Positions 7,962 to 17,638 are shown, counted from the stretch's first letter. The stretch: 40,868 nt of DNA from Chloroflexus sp. MS-G (GCF_000735195.1 NZ_JPIM01000031.1:1-40868), one strand, 5' to 3'. Notes: generated by a model not told the origin, from the letters alone. Program-made: numbers and translations.

Positions 7962-10815
7962 CAGAACCCCTCTTCTGAGAAGCGAGTATCGCATCAACCC
8001 ATTGGATCAAGGCCTGGTAGTTAAAGGTTTCAAGCCAGTGCCACAACTGACGAGCATCATTAGGTCGGGCCGATTCGATGTCGGCGATGAGCTGTTGCAG
8101 ACGCGAAAAATGGGCCTCGACAGCGGCCTGCCGTACCGCCTGACACCACTCTCGATCATACCCACAATCATCGCCAACGCCATCTGGCAATGTTGTCACC
8201 TGAGATGCAACTTCATCAAACTGCACACGCAGATACTGCTCGATGATCCGAATCACATCATATTCGCGAAACGGTTTCGCAATGAACTCATCGCAACCTG
8301 ACTCAATTGCGGTCGTTGGCGTATTACCAAGGACATTCGCCGACAAAGTGATTATCACCGGTCGCATCAGCCCTGGTTCGTTATCACAGGCGGTACGGAT
8401 CTGTTGAGCGACGGCCAGACCGTTGATCCGCGCCCGATCAACGTCAAGCCAGATCATATGAGGCTGCCATGAACGCCACATCGTAAGCAATGTTTGCTCA
8501 TCTGCTACCGATTGGACAACGAAGCCTAACCGGTGGAGTAGAGTAACTAACAGTAACGCACTAGATGGAATGTCATCGGCCACCAGCATGCGATACACTG
8601 GCTGATCGGCCCGTACCCGGATGACTCGTCGGCGTTCGTGCTGCGCGGGCAACGCGAGCGGTGTTGTGATCGGTGTGCGTAACGGTAATGTCAGTGTAAA
8701 GCGAGCACCACACCCCTCGCCTGCACTGTATACAGAGAGATTGCCGCCGATGACACGAGCCAGTTCGTAGCTGATGCTCAAACCGAGACCGGCTCCTCTG
8801 TTTGAACTATTACTGACAGCCTGGTATCCCTGGAAAAAGGGACGAAACAGATATGGCTGTTCGAGTGGTGGAATACCAGCACCAGTATCTTCAACGATAA
8901 ACAGAATCTGTTGCTGCGACCGCTCGACCTGGAGTTTCACAACCCCGACTTCGGTAAATTTGATCGCATTTTCCAGTAAATTGATCAGAATCTGACGTAT
9001 TTTGGCTTCATCATTCAGGATAATTCGCGGTACTTCTTCAGCACAGGTCACGATGAACTGCAACTGTTTTGCTTCGATTCTCGGCCAAAATAATGACTGA
9101 AGATCGGCCAATAACCTGCGAGCATCAACCGGCGCAGGGGTAAATGTGTAGCGTCCAGCCTCAATCTTTGCCAGATCAAGGACTTCATTGATTAAGTGCA
9201 GCAGATGTTCACCGTTTCGATTAATAATGTCGAGATATTCCCGTTGGGTTGCGGTCAACTCACCATCATTACTCAACAAATGAGCAAAGCCAAGCACCGC
9301 ATGGAGGGGAGTTCGTAGTTCGTGACTGACATTAGCCAGAAAGGCACTCTTCGCCCGATTGGCCGCTTCGGCCTGCTGACGAGCCAGGCGTAGCTCGATT
9401 TCTGCCTGTTTACGGGCAGTAATATCACGCGCCACACCTAATACCATCAATCGGTTATCCTCATCACGAACAAACGTAGTAACGATCTCCGCCTGCACCT
9501 CGTGCCCATCGCGATGGATCAACTCGATCTCGGCGACCCACGGCGGTGCTGTGGTCAGTTCCCCCTGCCACTCGTGGAGCATATAGTGCAGCGCCGATAG
9601 CACTTGCTGCGCTGAGGAAGGGGTTAAGAGATCGGTGATCGAAACGGCCATTGCTTCGGTTACGGAGTACCCAGTTAACTTTTGTACCGACGGACTAAAA
9701 AACGTGAACCGTTCCTGCACTGGATCAAATAACCAGATTACATCTGACGTATTCTCAGCAATGAGCCGATAGCGAGCATCACTGCGTCGTAATGCTTCCT
9801 CGATCTGTTTCCGTTCAGTAATATCGTGAACGATACTGATTGCATGGGGTACACCAGCAATCATCACCTTTCGCGAAGAAAGGAGACAGGTACGAAATGT
9901 CCCATCGCGTCGCCGAAATTCAAACTCAAGGCCCGAACACGAACCTTCGCGCCACATCAACTCAGCCCAGCGTTGGCGATCCTCCGGCGAACGCCAGATA
10001 TTCAGCTTCAGTCCATCCTTCCCTAGCGCTTCCTCTGCACTGTATCCGCTGATTTCAGTGAAACCTTGATTAACCTTCATAAAAGCACCGTCGGTCAGGC
10101 GTGACAACAACACCGCATCGGGCTGTGCAGCAAAAATTAATTCAAGCTGCTGTGCGGCCTCACGCTGTTTGACGATCAATTCCTGATTTACCAATAAAAT
10201 AAGGCCGAATGTCCACAGGGTCGTTGTAGCAATAGCCGTGAGATAGGTTGCCGTCTGCCACGGTGCTGATACGATCAACCAGTTCGCTTCGGTCATTGTA
10301 GCGATACCACGAATGACAAAGAAGATAGTATTTGCAACAAACACAATGAGCAAGAATAGCACGGTTAATCGATAATCAGTGTGCAATTCATGATGCAAGC
10401 GCACGGCGATGAGGATGGATAATACACTTACCACAACCGAAAAGAGAATCCGACGTAGAGGCGGTACATCACCGGTAAAAGCCAGCACAATATTGGCGAT
10501 GAATATGAGCAAACCGATCACAATGAACCGGCGTGGATCATCATTGTCACCAAAGAAACGGCGTATGCCATAATAGAGTATGAGCATCCCGTTTCCCACC
10601 ATGGCATTACTGATCGCGTGGAGCCACAGCGGTAGTGATATAACATCCCGCATAGTGGTCAGGATGAGACCAAGCGCCAGCATCCCCATACCCGCCGCCC
10701 ACCATCGTAAACCGGCACGCTCACGGTTCGCTACGGCCAGACCAACCAGTGCCACGCACTGCAACACATTTGCCAGGTTGAGCGTAATTGATAAGGTCAG
10801 AAGATCAACGGTCAT
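7954..10815 (-). CDS. membrane hybrid sensor histidine kinase (7TM-like sensor, 2 PAS, HisKA, HATPase, receiver)
   Basis: With the ATG at 10815 (preceded by GTAGGA) the protein has 953 residues. About seven hydrophobic helices occupy residues 5-212. Two PAS domains with PAC ends follow (about 220-335 and 345-470; ISIVHDITERK and VLGVARDITARK). HisKA carries His498 (NVSHELRTPLH), and the HATPase has NLLENAIKF, DTGAGI and GAGLGLSIS boxes. A receiver at about 743-863 has Asp791 in MIWLDVD and a KPF lysine. A helical tail of about 90 residues ends the protein. It probably senses a membrane or small-molecule signal and passes phosphate to the downstream REC-GGDEF protein. An upstream ATG at 10866 lacks support. 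Confidence 0.93.
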   Translation of the reverse strand: MTVDLLTLSITLNLANVLQCVALVGLAVANRERAGLRWWAAGMGMLALGLILTTMRDVISLPLWLHAISNAMVGNGMLILYYGIRRFFGDNDDPRRFIVIGLLIFIANIVLAFTGDVPPLRRILFSVVVSVLSILIAVRLHHELHTDYRLTVLFLLIVFVANTIFFVIRGIATMTEANWLIVSAPWQTATYLTAIATTTLWTFGLILLVNQELIVKQREAAQQLELIFAAQPDAVLLSRLTDGAFMKVNQGFTEISGYSAEEALGKDGLKLNIWRSPEDRQRWAELMWREGSCSGLEFEFRRRDGTFRTCLLSSRKVMIAGVPHAISIVHDITERKQIEEALRRSDARYRLIAENTSDVIWLFDPVQERFTFFSPSVQKLTGYSVTEAMAVSITDLLTPSSAQQVLSALHYMLHEWQGELTTAPPWVAEIELIHRDGHEVQAEIVTTFVRDEDNRLMVLGVARDITARKQAEIELRLARQQAEAANRAKSAFLANVSHELRTPLHAVLGFAHLLSNDGELTATQREYLDIINRNGEHLLHLINEVLDLAKIEAGRYTFTPAPVDARRLLADLQSLFWPRIEAKQLQFIVTCAEEVPRIILNDEAKIRQILINLLENAIKFTEVGVVKLQVERSQQQILFIVEDTGAGIPPLEQPYLFRPFFQGYQAVSNSSNRGAGLGLSISYELARVIGGNLSVYSAGEGCGARFTLTLPLRTPITTPLALPAQHERRRVIRVRADQPVYRMLVADDIPSSALLLVTLLHRLGFVVQSVADEQTLLTMWRSWQPHMIWLDVDRARINGLAVAQQIRTACDNEPGLMRPVIITLSANVLGNTPTTAIESGCDEFIAKPFREYDVIRIIEQYLRVQFDEVASQVTTLPDGVGDDCGYDREWCQAVRQAAVEAHFSRLQQLIADIESARPNDARQLWHWLETFNYQALIQWVDAILASQKRGSVV

Positions 10816-11051
10816 TGGTGTCCTACCCTGCTGCATGAGAACCGGTTGGGAACCCTTCCCCTCCAATTGTTGGGGAAGACCGAATCGTGGTAGCGATAGT
10901 AACGTTTAGCAAAAAACTGCATCTTTCAGGTAGAATAAATAGTACATGACCGTCTGTCATTTTCCCTCACTGTTTCAGCGAGCGACGGCAAAGTAAGGGT
11001 TGCGAACGACAGACAGCAACGAGCCTTAGCGTATCAGGAGGGAGCGAATCC

Positions 11052-11429
11052 ATGCGCGTAAAGATTGGAACATCGGCAGACTTCCCTGAATCGACGCTTG
11101 TCGCAGTCACCGGTGATGGGATCAACATCCTGGCCGCTCGCATTAATGGTAGTGTCTACGCAGTTCACGCACTCTGTCCCCATCTCAATCTCTCGCTCAG
11201 AAATGGTACCCTCGAAGGTCATGTTATCACATGCCCGTGGCACGGCTCAAAATTTGACATACGCACCGGCAAGAATCTGGACTGGGTACAGGGCATTGGC
11301 GGCTTCAAGATGCCAGGCTGGTCACGGGCACTGATCGCTCTAGGGAGAGAACCAACTCCGCTTACTACCTACCCGGTTAGTGAAGAAAATGGTCAGGTCT
11401 TCGTCGAGTTACCGAAACGACCAGGGTGA
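11052..11429 (+). CDS. small Rieske [2Fe-2S] ferredoxin
   Basis: This 125-residue single-domain protein has both Rieske cluster boxes: Cys42-Pro-His44 and Cys61-Pro-Trp-His64. They are separated by 16 residues between His44 and Cys61, so two Cys and two His bind one [2Fe-2S] cluster. There is no signal peptide or membrane helix, which points to a cytosolic electron carrier of the NirD/dioxygenase-ferredoxin type rather than a bc1-type Rieske subunit. An AGGAGG site lies 10 bases before the ATG. It stands alone: the upstream kinase is divergent and the downstream gene convergent, so its redox partner is not visible here. Confidence 0.92.
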   Translation: MRVKIGTSADFPESTLVAVTGDGINILAARINGSVYAVHALCPHLNLSLRNGTLEGHVITCPWHGSKFDIRTGKNLDWVQGIGGFKMPGWSRALIALGREPTPLTTYPVSEENGQVFVELPKRPG

Positions 11430-11736
11430 AGACAAGATTCGGTGATTGCCAAAAGTCGCGCAGGCAAAGCCTTGTGCCCTTTACCCTTCTGCTTCCGCAG
11501 TGGGATGGGGCGGGAGCGAATAAAACGTTTAAGCAAACGTCCAGTTGATAGCGTTTGCAGTGCGCACCCTGTCGTACCCCTTACGAATCGCCACTAGGGG
11601 CGGGTTCCTGACCCGCCCCCGCACCTGTTGATCTCGCACGATGGAGGTATTACGTATATCTGCTATTTTTCCTCGAACGCCAATGTCTCTAGAAAAGGGC
11701 TAACACCCATAGAAGAGGCGTTTCCTTCCTCAGTTG
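11430..11736. other. intergenic region between convergent genes
   Basis: This stretch holds no credible gene. It contains the strong GC hairpin at 11597-11619 and otherwise no obvious T-tailed terminator for either convergent gene. Confidence 0.5.
11597..11619. repeat. GC-rich perfect hairpin GGGGCGGGT-TCCTG-ACCCGCCCC
   Basis: Nine-base perfect arms surround a TCCTG loop. It has no poly-T on either side, so it is not a classical terminator. I recall elements of this shape being common between genes in Chloroflexota genomes, where they may be mobile palindromes or transcript 3'-end protectors. Confidence 0.55.
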
Positions 11737-13461
11737 TCAATTCCGCGTCACGAGTGGAACGAAGACACGCTGCAACGTAGCCCCCGGTCGCCAGTCGGCC
11801 TCTAGTGCCCGACCATCGGTGGTAATTGGTCCAGTTGCCCCACTAGCCACATCGAGCCACCAGATGTCCGATCCACCATCAAAACGATTAAGTGTGTAAA
11901 TCAGATACCTCCCATCAGGAGACCAGCGCATATTACTAATACTTCGCCCGTGATCGGCAAACAATAGCATGCGCGGATTGCTCAGATTTTGCCGATCATA
12001 GAGCACAATAGCGTCGGTACGTTCACTTCTATCCTCAGAAGGACTACTGGTATCTCGCTTGACGACAAAACGGCGACCATCAGGTGCCCAAACCGGTTGA
12101 CTTTCGGCACGATGGCCGATAAGAAGGGTCTCGCGGGGCGGTTGAGTTTGCAGGTCGGCCTCCCAAATCCCGGTCGTTCGATTTTTCCCAAAGCTCTCGA
12201 ACAATAGTTGGCGGTTGCGATTGATACTCGGACTCGCAGCAAAACTGGTCACTTCAGTGGGAGTAAGTGCAGGTGGTATCGGTGAGAGATACACGTCAGC
12301 TAGACCACCAGAGATGCGGCCATCACAGAAAGCGAGGAACTCAAAATTCGTAAATGCGAGTCGCTGTCCGTCCGGCATCCAGGTCAGCCTATCCACACGC
12401 ACAATGATGGATGGAGTCTCGCTTTGTCCTGGCAGGGCTACGAATGGACAACGCGATCCTTTTCGACTTTGAGTCTGATAAACCTGTCTACTGCCACTCC
12501 CATCGGCATTCAACACTGTTATCGCAGTTGCAACCAAATTATTCTGTGGGTCAGGATCAGGAACAGGCCAGGGCCAGATATTATTGTCGGCTACCGCAAT
12601 CTGTTGGCCATTAGGTGACCACACTGGATAGCGCACGTTGCTCAGTAAGCCACGATAAATGAGTTGCAGATTGCTGCCATCAGTATCCATGCGGTACAAC
12701 CAACGGTTGGAGCCTTCGGCGCGAATCACTGCTAACGGACGGCTACCGTCACCACGGAGGGCTGGGGGTAACGGTGCAGGGGCTGTACGCAGATCAGCCG
12801 CGACGACCTGTACCTCATCAATCAGGAGAGCTGCATCTCGTTCGACAAGAACATCTTGTATCACGATAGAGAAGCGCAACGTTTGTCCACGCACAAGATC
12901 AAGTCGATCATCGGTTAACACCGTGCGATACAACTGCCAGCCCGGTGGCTGATCGGTTGAAAAACTCCCTAGCTTAACCCCACCTAAATCCGGATCAAAC
13001 TGATAAAAACCGCGGGCCAGAAAAATATCAACACCGGTACCGGCAAAGCCGCGAAACCAGAAGGATACGGTAACGGCACGCGCATCTGCCGGAATACTGA
13101 GCGACTGACTCAGAATCTGCTTTGGTACGGTAAGATCGGGAAGCTGAGGGCAACCACTCCCATCAGCGTTTCTACCCATAACGACCGCATAACGACCAGC
13201 ATAAACGAACTCAGCACCTTCTGATTGAGCGTCAACCAGACCAACGTTACCACACGCCTCCCAGGCAACTCCCTGCTGCTCGAACCCACCGTCCTGAAGC
13301 AGATTTGACGATGTTGTTTGGGCAGGTGTGTGGTTATGAGATGTCGTTCTGACAGGTGATAAATTGAAAGACGATGCAAAAACCGCGGAAGAGCGACCAA
13401 ACCCAATTGAAATCAGTCCACAGACCAGCACGAAGAGAAGATACGGTATGAGACGGTGCAT
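11737..13461 (-). CDS. secreted beta-propeller (TolB/PD40-like) protein with N-terminal jelly-roll-like domain
   Basis: The 574-residue protein begins with a signal peptide (about residues 1-30). A domain with NLLQDGGFE ... DAALLIDEVQVV (about 53-215) resembles carbohydrate-binding jelly-rolls. PD40/WD40-like blades follow, with repeated W-S/A-P-[DN]-G motifs (YPVWSPNGQQIAV, LTWMPDGQRLAF, PVWAPDGRRFVV, MRWSPDGRYLIY). The last residues, VFVPLVTRN, resemble a C-terminal tail I associate with exported Chloroflexota proteins. It probably binds carbohydrate or protein outside the cell; no catalytic residues are evident. GGAGG lies before the start. It is transcribed alone, divergent from adhP. Confidence 0.82.
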   Translation of the reverse strand: MHRLIPYLLFVLVCGLISIGFGRSSAVFASSFNLSPVRTTSHNHTPAQTTSSNLLQDGGFEQQGVAWEACGNVGLVDAQSEGAEFVYAGRYAVVMGRNADGSGCPQLPDLTVPKQILSQSLSIPADARAVTVSFWFRGFAGTGVDIFLARGFYQFDPDLGGVKLGSFSTDQPPGWQLYRTVLTDDRLDLVRGQTLRFSIVIQDVLVERDAALLIDEVQVVAADLRTAPAPLPPALRGDGSRPLAVIRAEGSNRWLYRMDTDGSNLQLIYRGLLSNVRYPVWSPNGQQIAVADNNIWPWPVPDPDPQNNLVATAITVLNADGSGSRQVYQTQSRKGSRCPFVALPGQSETPSIIVRVDRLTWMPDGQRLAFTNFEFLAFCDGRISGGLADVYLSPIPPALTPTEVTSFAASPSINRNRQLLFESFGKNRTTGIWEADLQTQPPRETLLIGHRAESQPVWAPDGRRFVVKRDTSSPSEDRSERTDAIVLYDRQNLSNPRMLLFADHGRSISNMRWSPDGRYLIYTLNRFDGGSDIWWLDVASGATGPITTDGRALEADWRPGATLQRVFVPLVTRN

Positions 13462-13755
13462 TCACTTCCTCCAGACTACTGTCGATGAGTGCGACTACCA
13501 ATCCCCCCACGAGCACAAACGATGCCGTACAAGGAGTAAACACCGATCAGAACATTCTTTCTCGACGTTATACATATCCTTATCAGGGAATAATACCCCT
13601 ACAGATAGAGGAATTTATTAACCTATAACAGAACCAGATACTAACCACATTATAACAGGTCGATTGAAGAAGTATCATTACATTTTTGCAAACTTTTATT
13701 TTAATCTACATAAATATTAAAACTCATAAACAAAATTTTAACCACCATTTCGATC
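13462..13755. other. AT-rich divergent intergenic region
   Basis: Between the secreted protein and adhP the sequence becomes markedly AT-rich (about 13600-13745) and has no credible reading frame. It probably holds promoters in both directions; only the adhP one is clear (13756-13784). Confidence 0.5.
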
Positions 13756-13784
13756 TTGACAACACCATGATTACATGGTATTAT
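13756..13784 (+). promoter_or_regulatory. strong sigma-70-like promoter of adhP with embedded palindrome
   Basis: TTGACA, a 17-base spacer and TATTAT form a near-consensus promoter. The spacer and first -10 base contain the perfect palindrome ACCATG-ATTA-CATGGT (13764-13779), ideally placed for a repressor or MerR-like activator. The transcript would have a leader of about 105 bases. Confidence 0.75.
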
Positions 13785-13899
13785 GGCGAGTAATCACGAG
13801 AATTAACATCAAGATAACTCTTTTCACCAAAAACCTCACATATCTAAATTATTGAACATTCCAGGTTTCAGGGTTCAATATCTCAAAGAGGAGGTAACC

Positions 13900-14922
13900 A
13901 TGACCAGGACAATGAAAGCGGCAGTCGTACACGCCTTCCATCAACCTCTCGTCATCGAAGAGGTACCAGTTCCAGAGCCGGGTCCAGGGCAAATTGTTGT
14001 CAAGGTCGAAGCGTCGGGTGTCTGTCACACCGATCTCCACGCCGCCGAAGGAGATTGGCCGATCAAACCGAAATTACCCTTAATTCCTGGTCACGAAGCT
14101 GTAGGGTATGTCGCAGCAGTCGGAAGTGGTGTCAAAACTGTTAAAGAAGGGGACCGCGTTGGTGTTCCCTGGTTACACACTGCCTGTGGTTACTGCGAAT
14201 ATTGTCTCGATGGGTGGGAGACACTCTGTACACAACAGAAAAATACCGGCTATTCTGTCGATGGAGGGTATGCCGAATACGTCCTGGCTGACCCGAATTA
14301 CGTTGGACACTTACCGGACGGGGTTGATTTTGCCGAGATTGCGCCAGTGCTTTGCGCTGGAGTTACGGTATACAAAGGGATCAAAGCAACCGATGTTCGT
14401 CCTGGTCAATGGATTGTTATCTCTGGTATCGGTGGTCTTGGTCACATGGCCGTGCAGTATGCCAAAGCAATGGGTATGAATGTCGTAGCAGTTGATATTG
14501 CTGACGAAAAACTGCAATTTGCCCGTCAACTCGGTGCTGATTTGACGGTTAACGCATTGACAGAAGACCCAGGCGAGCGCATCCAGCGTGAAATCGGCGG
14601 TGCTCACGGGGTGCTGGTAACAGCGGTATCACGCAAGGCATTCGAGCAAAGCCTAGGTATGGTACGGCGCGGTGGTACCATTGCCTTCAACGGCTTACCT
14701 CCTGGTGAATTTCCGGTATCGATCTTCGATGTTGTTCTGAGAGGAATTACGTTACGCGGTTCAATTGTCGGCACCCGCCTTGATCTCCAAGAGTCACTTG
14801 CTTTTGCTGGCGCTGGAAAGGTACGGGCAAAGATTCGTGTCGAACCGCTTGAGAAGATCAATCAGGTGTTTGCAGAAATGAAGGAGGGTAAGATTGAAGG
14901 GAGAGTCGTGCTTACGATGTAG
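13900..14922 (+). CDS. adhP: zinc-dependent alcohol dehydrogenase, AdhP type
   Basis: From the ATG at 13900, which follows AGAGGAGGT, the protein has 340 residues, the usual AdhP length. An in-frame ATG at 13852 lies before this site and is unlikely. Catalytic zinc ligands are Cys42 ([10 protein letters not shown]) and His65-Glu66 (PGHEAVG). Structural zinc cysteines are 96, 99, 102 and 110. The NAD-binding motif is [14 protein letters not shown]. The family interconverts primary alcohols and aldehydes with NAD(H). The gene is monocistronic behind a strong, apparently regulated promoter, which suggests induction by a substrate such as ethanol or an aldehyde. Confidence 0.94.
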   Translation: MTRTMKAAVVHAFHQPLVIEEVPVPEPGPGQIVVKVEASGVCHTDLHAAEGDWPIKPKLPLIPGHEAVGYVAAVGSGVKTVKEGDRVGVPWLHTACGYCEYCLDGWETLCTQQKNTGYSVDGGYAEYVLADPNYVGHLPDGVDFAEIAPVLCAGVTVYKGIKATDVRPGQWIVISGIGGLGHMAVQYAKAMGMNVVAVDIADEKLQFARQLGADLTVNALTEDPGERIQREIGGAHGVLVTAVSRKAFEQSLGMVRRGGTIAFNGLPPGEFPVSIFDVVLRGITLRGSIVGTRLDLQESLAFAGAGKVRAKIRVEPLEKINQVFAEMKEGKIEGRVVLTM

Positions 14923-15069
14923 CTGCATACGGTAGTGAGACGATTTCTCTGCTAGTACATAGCCGAGGAATCGTCTGAAAAATCCCTTCCTGATACAATG
15001 TGACCACGTTTCCCCTGCATCGTGGAGCGATTCAATTCGTTAGACAGTTCGGTGTACCACCACTCATAC

Positions 15070-15098
15070 GGAGTGAAGAAGTGCAGCTTCTTCACTCC
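15070..15098. repeat. perfect 12-bp hairpin downstream of adhP
   Basis: GGAGTGAAGAAG-TGCAG-CTTCTTCACTCC has fully paired arms and a 5-base loop. No T-run follows. It may end or protect the adhP transcript, about 150 bases after the stop. Confidence 0.55.
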
Positions 15099-15435
15099 AT
15101 CTACATTTGGCTCACTTCCGCTGATACGGTGTCCATAGGGATGTTCAATATTTTCCCTACCCAGCAGTGGCGATAGAGGAGTGAGTAGGAGAAGAGGCAT
15201 GCATCTCCCTCTTTCGAAGATTGTCTGCGGTACGTTCCCGTTGTCTCACCGATCATTCTCATCACCGTCTCAGGAGTGACGGGCTGGGAACTCACCCACG
15301 GGATGGGCAACCATCATCCCCACGACGATGAAAAGACGCAACTGTGCAGACTAACTAATAGTTACCATCTCACAACCCCAACAATTTACAGTTGCTAAAG
15401 AATGACACTATCTTACCTCTCGCAACTATTGCACG

Positions 15436-15444
15436 TGCTATACT
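15436..15444 (+). promoter_or_regulatory. possible extended -10 promoter of the mmd operon
   Basis: TGC-TATACT is an extended -10 element about 115 bases before mmdA. No good -35 is present at 16-18 bases, so the call is tentative. Confidence 0.35.
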
Positions 15445-15559
15445 AACATCCGTCAACATCTAAGCCCGCAACTAACTTCAGAGCAACAAACCGAGTTAGA
15501 GCTGTTTTGCCCATCAGGCAGTTCGGTAGATGGTTGTTTTCGTACAAGGAGATACAACC

Positions 15560-17143
15560 ATGACTCAACATGAGTCTGAAGCGACCAATATAGTACCCAC
15601 TTCCATGCGTGCCCGCATTGAAATGCTGCGCCAGCGCCGACACCGTCTTGAGCAGGGTGGTGGCCCAGAACGCATTGCTCGCCAACACCAGGCCGGCAAA
15701 TTGACTGCTCGCGAGCGAATTCATCTTCTGATCGAGCCAGAAACCTTTCAAGAGCTGTTCCTTTTTTCTCATCATCGGTGTACAGCATTTGGGATGGCCG
15801 GTAAGGAGATGCCTGGCGAAGGGGTGATTACCGGTTGTGGCAGTGTCGATGGGCGGCAAGTCTTTGTCGCTGCACAAGATTTTACTGTCGCCGGTGGATC
15901 GGTTGGTGAAATGCACGCTGACAAAATCTGTCAGACGATGGATTTGGCCTTAAAGTGCGGGTCGCCGTTCATCACGATTAACGATAGCGGGGGGGCACGT
16001 ATTCAGGAAGGGATTGATGCCCTGAGTGGTTATGGTCGCATCTTCTACCGTAATGTGTTGCTCTCCGGTGTCGTGCCTCAGATTGCGATTATTGCCGGGC
16101 CATGTGCCGGTGGCGCCGCGTATTCACCAGCCCTGATGGATTTTATCATTATGGTACGGGGCAGTGAGATGTTTATTACCGGTCCCGAAGTACTCAAGCA
16201 GGTCACAGGAGAACAGGTAACCGGTGAAGAGCTTGGTGGACCGGAAGCTCAGATCCGAAGTGGAGTTGCACACTTTGTCGCTGAAAATGATGCCGAGGCG
16301 ATTGCGCTTTGTAAGCGTTTATTGAGCTTTTTGCCATCGAATAATCTCGAAGACCCACCTGATCGTGGTGACGGTGAACTACGCTTCTACAATGATCCCG
16401 TTCTCGACACCATGATCCCCGATGATCCGCGTGAACCTTACGATGTTATCCCGATCATCAAACGGATTGTCGATGACGGTGATTTTCTCGAAGTGCAACG
16501 CGGTTTTGCCGATAATGCTGTGATCGGCTTCGCTCGTATCGATGGTAGTACGGTAGGAATCGTTGCCAATCAGCCCACTGTTATGGCTGGCGTTCTCGAC
16601 ATTGATGCCTCTGATAAGATTGCCCGCTTTGTTCGGTTCTGCAACGCTTTCAATATTCCACTCATTACCTTTATTGACGTGCCTGGTTTCTTGCCGGGTG
16701 TGGCCCAAGAGCGTGGCGGTATTATTCGCCACGGTGCGAAGATGTTGTTTGCTTATTCGGCAGCGACAACGCCTAAAATCTCAATTATCCTGCGCAAGGC
16801 TTACGGCGGTGCATATCTGGCGATGTGTGGCAAGGACCTAGGCGCTGACCGGGTGGCCGCCTGGCCGAGTGCTGAGATTGCGGTTATGGGGCCAGAAGGA
16901 GCGGTCAATATCATCTACCGTGACCAGATTAAGCAGGCTGATGATCCGGCAGCAGCGCGGGCCGAGTTCGTTAAGCTGTACCGCGCCGAATTTGCCTCTC
17001 CCTACGTTGGCGCCGGTCGCAATCTGATCGATAGCATCATTGTACCGAGTGAGACCCGTCGTTATCTCAGTCTGGCCCTGGCATCGCTGCGTACCAAACG
17101 TGAGTTCCGTCCGCAGAAGAAGCACGGGCTGGTGCCGCTATAG
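15560..17143 (+). CDS. mmdA: methylmalonyl-CoA decarboxylase alpha / acyl-CoA carboxyltransferase subunit
   Basis: This 527-residue protein starts at the ATG behind AAGGAGA. It has the two crotonase-fold halves of biotin-dependent carboxyltransferases. Oxyanion-hole glycines are in AGPCAGGAAYSPALMDF and KAYGGAYLAMCGKDLGAD, and INDSGGARIQEG is present. The sequence alone cannot separate a propionyl-CoA carboxylase beta subunit from a decarboxylase alpha subunit. The neighbours decide: three sodium-pump decarboxylase subunits follow in the same order as in Veillonella mmd. It should transfer the carboxyl group of (S)-methylmalonyl-CoA to biotin on the carrier, releasing propionyl-CoA. It heads the operon. 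Confidence 0.88.
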   Translation: MTQHESEATNIVPTSMRARIEMLRQRRHRLEQGGGPERIARQHQAGKLTARERIHLLIEPETFQELFLFSHHRCTAFGMAGKEMPGEGVITGCGSVDGRQVFVAAQDFTVAGGSVGEMHADKICQTMDLALKCGSPFITINDSGGARIQEGIDALSGYGRIFYRNVLLSGVVPQIAIIAGPCAGGAAYSPALMDFIIMVRGSEMFITGPEVLKQVTGEQVTGEELGGPEAQIRSGVAHFVAENDAEAIALCKRLLSFLPSNNLEDPPDRGDGELRFYNDPVLDTMIPDDPREPYDVIPIIKRIVDDGDFLEVQRGFADNAVIGFARIDGSTVGIVANQPTVMAGVLDIDASDKIARFVRFCNAFNIPLITFIDVPGFLPGVAQERGGIIRHGAKMLFAYSAATTPKISIILRKAYGGAYLAMCGKDLGADRVAAWPSAEIAVMGPEGAVNIIYRDQIKQADDPAAARAEFVKLYRAEFASPYVGAGRNLIDSIIVPSETRRYLSLALASLRTKREFRPQKKHGLVPL

Positions 17144-17275
17144 ACTGATCGCAAAAGAGCGGATCACGCCTATCTCAACATCTACACCAGCTCCAATCCG
17201 AACGTGAACACCCCTCACACAATGAGATTCACGAGAACATGTGTGCACGCTCAGAAAACGATTGAAGGAAACGCT

Positions 17276-17638
17276 ATGATTGATCTCACTACTAACCCAT
17301 TGCTGATTGGCTTTCAAATCGCGATCACGGGAATCAGCATCGTGTTCGTTGTGCTTACCATCGTTGCATTTGCACTGAGTATCCTCAACCGCAGTCAAGG
17401 TTTATTCCAGGCAAAACCAGCGAGTGCCACGAAACCGACCGTACCGCAAGAAAGCACATCTTCAACTACTACCGACCAGCTCGATCCCCAATTGATTGCG
17501 ATTCTTACCGCCGCTGCGGTCACGACTCTTGACCAACCGGTACGTATCTTACGGGTGCGTTACTACCGACAACTGGCAGTGAACTGGGCACGTTTAGGAC
17601 GGGTCAGTGTGATGGCTGCCCGTCAATTACGTCGGTAG
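17276..17638 (+). CDS. mmdD: small membrane subunit of sodium-pump decarboxylase (OadG/MmdD-like)
   Basis: With the ATG at 17276 behind GAAGGAA the protein has 120 residues. It has one membrane helix (about 9-37, LLIGFQIAITGISIVFVVLTIV), a Thr/Ser/Pro-rich linker and a short C-terminal segment (LDPQLIAILTAAAVTTL ... RVLRVRYYR). This is the layout of OadG/MmdD anchors, which hold the carboxyltransferase on the membrane beta subunit. It lies between mmdA and the biotin carrier gene, as in known operons. An upstream in-frame ATG (17204) is not preceded by a ribosome binding site. Confidence 0.82.
   Translation: MIDLTTNPLLIGFQIAITGISIVFVVLTIVAFALSILNRSQGLFQAKPASATKPTVPQESTSSTTTDQLDPQLIAILTAAAVTTLDQPVRILRVRYYRQLAVNWARLGRVSVMAARQLRR

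Larger units (their letters stand above)
14923..15559. other. 637-base intergenic region between adhP and mmdA
   Basis: I see no credible gene here. It holds a strong hairpin (15070-15098) and an extended -10 element (15436-15444). The first part is the likely 3' end of the adhP transcript. The second part is the mmd operon promoter and leader. Confidence 0.5.
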
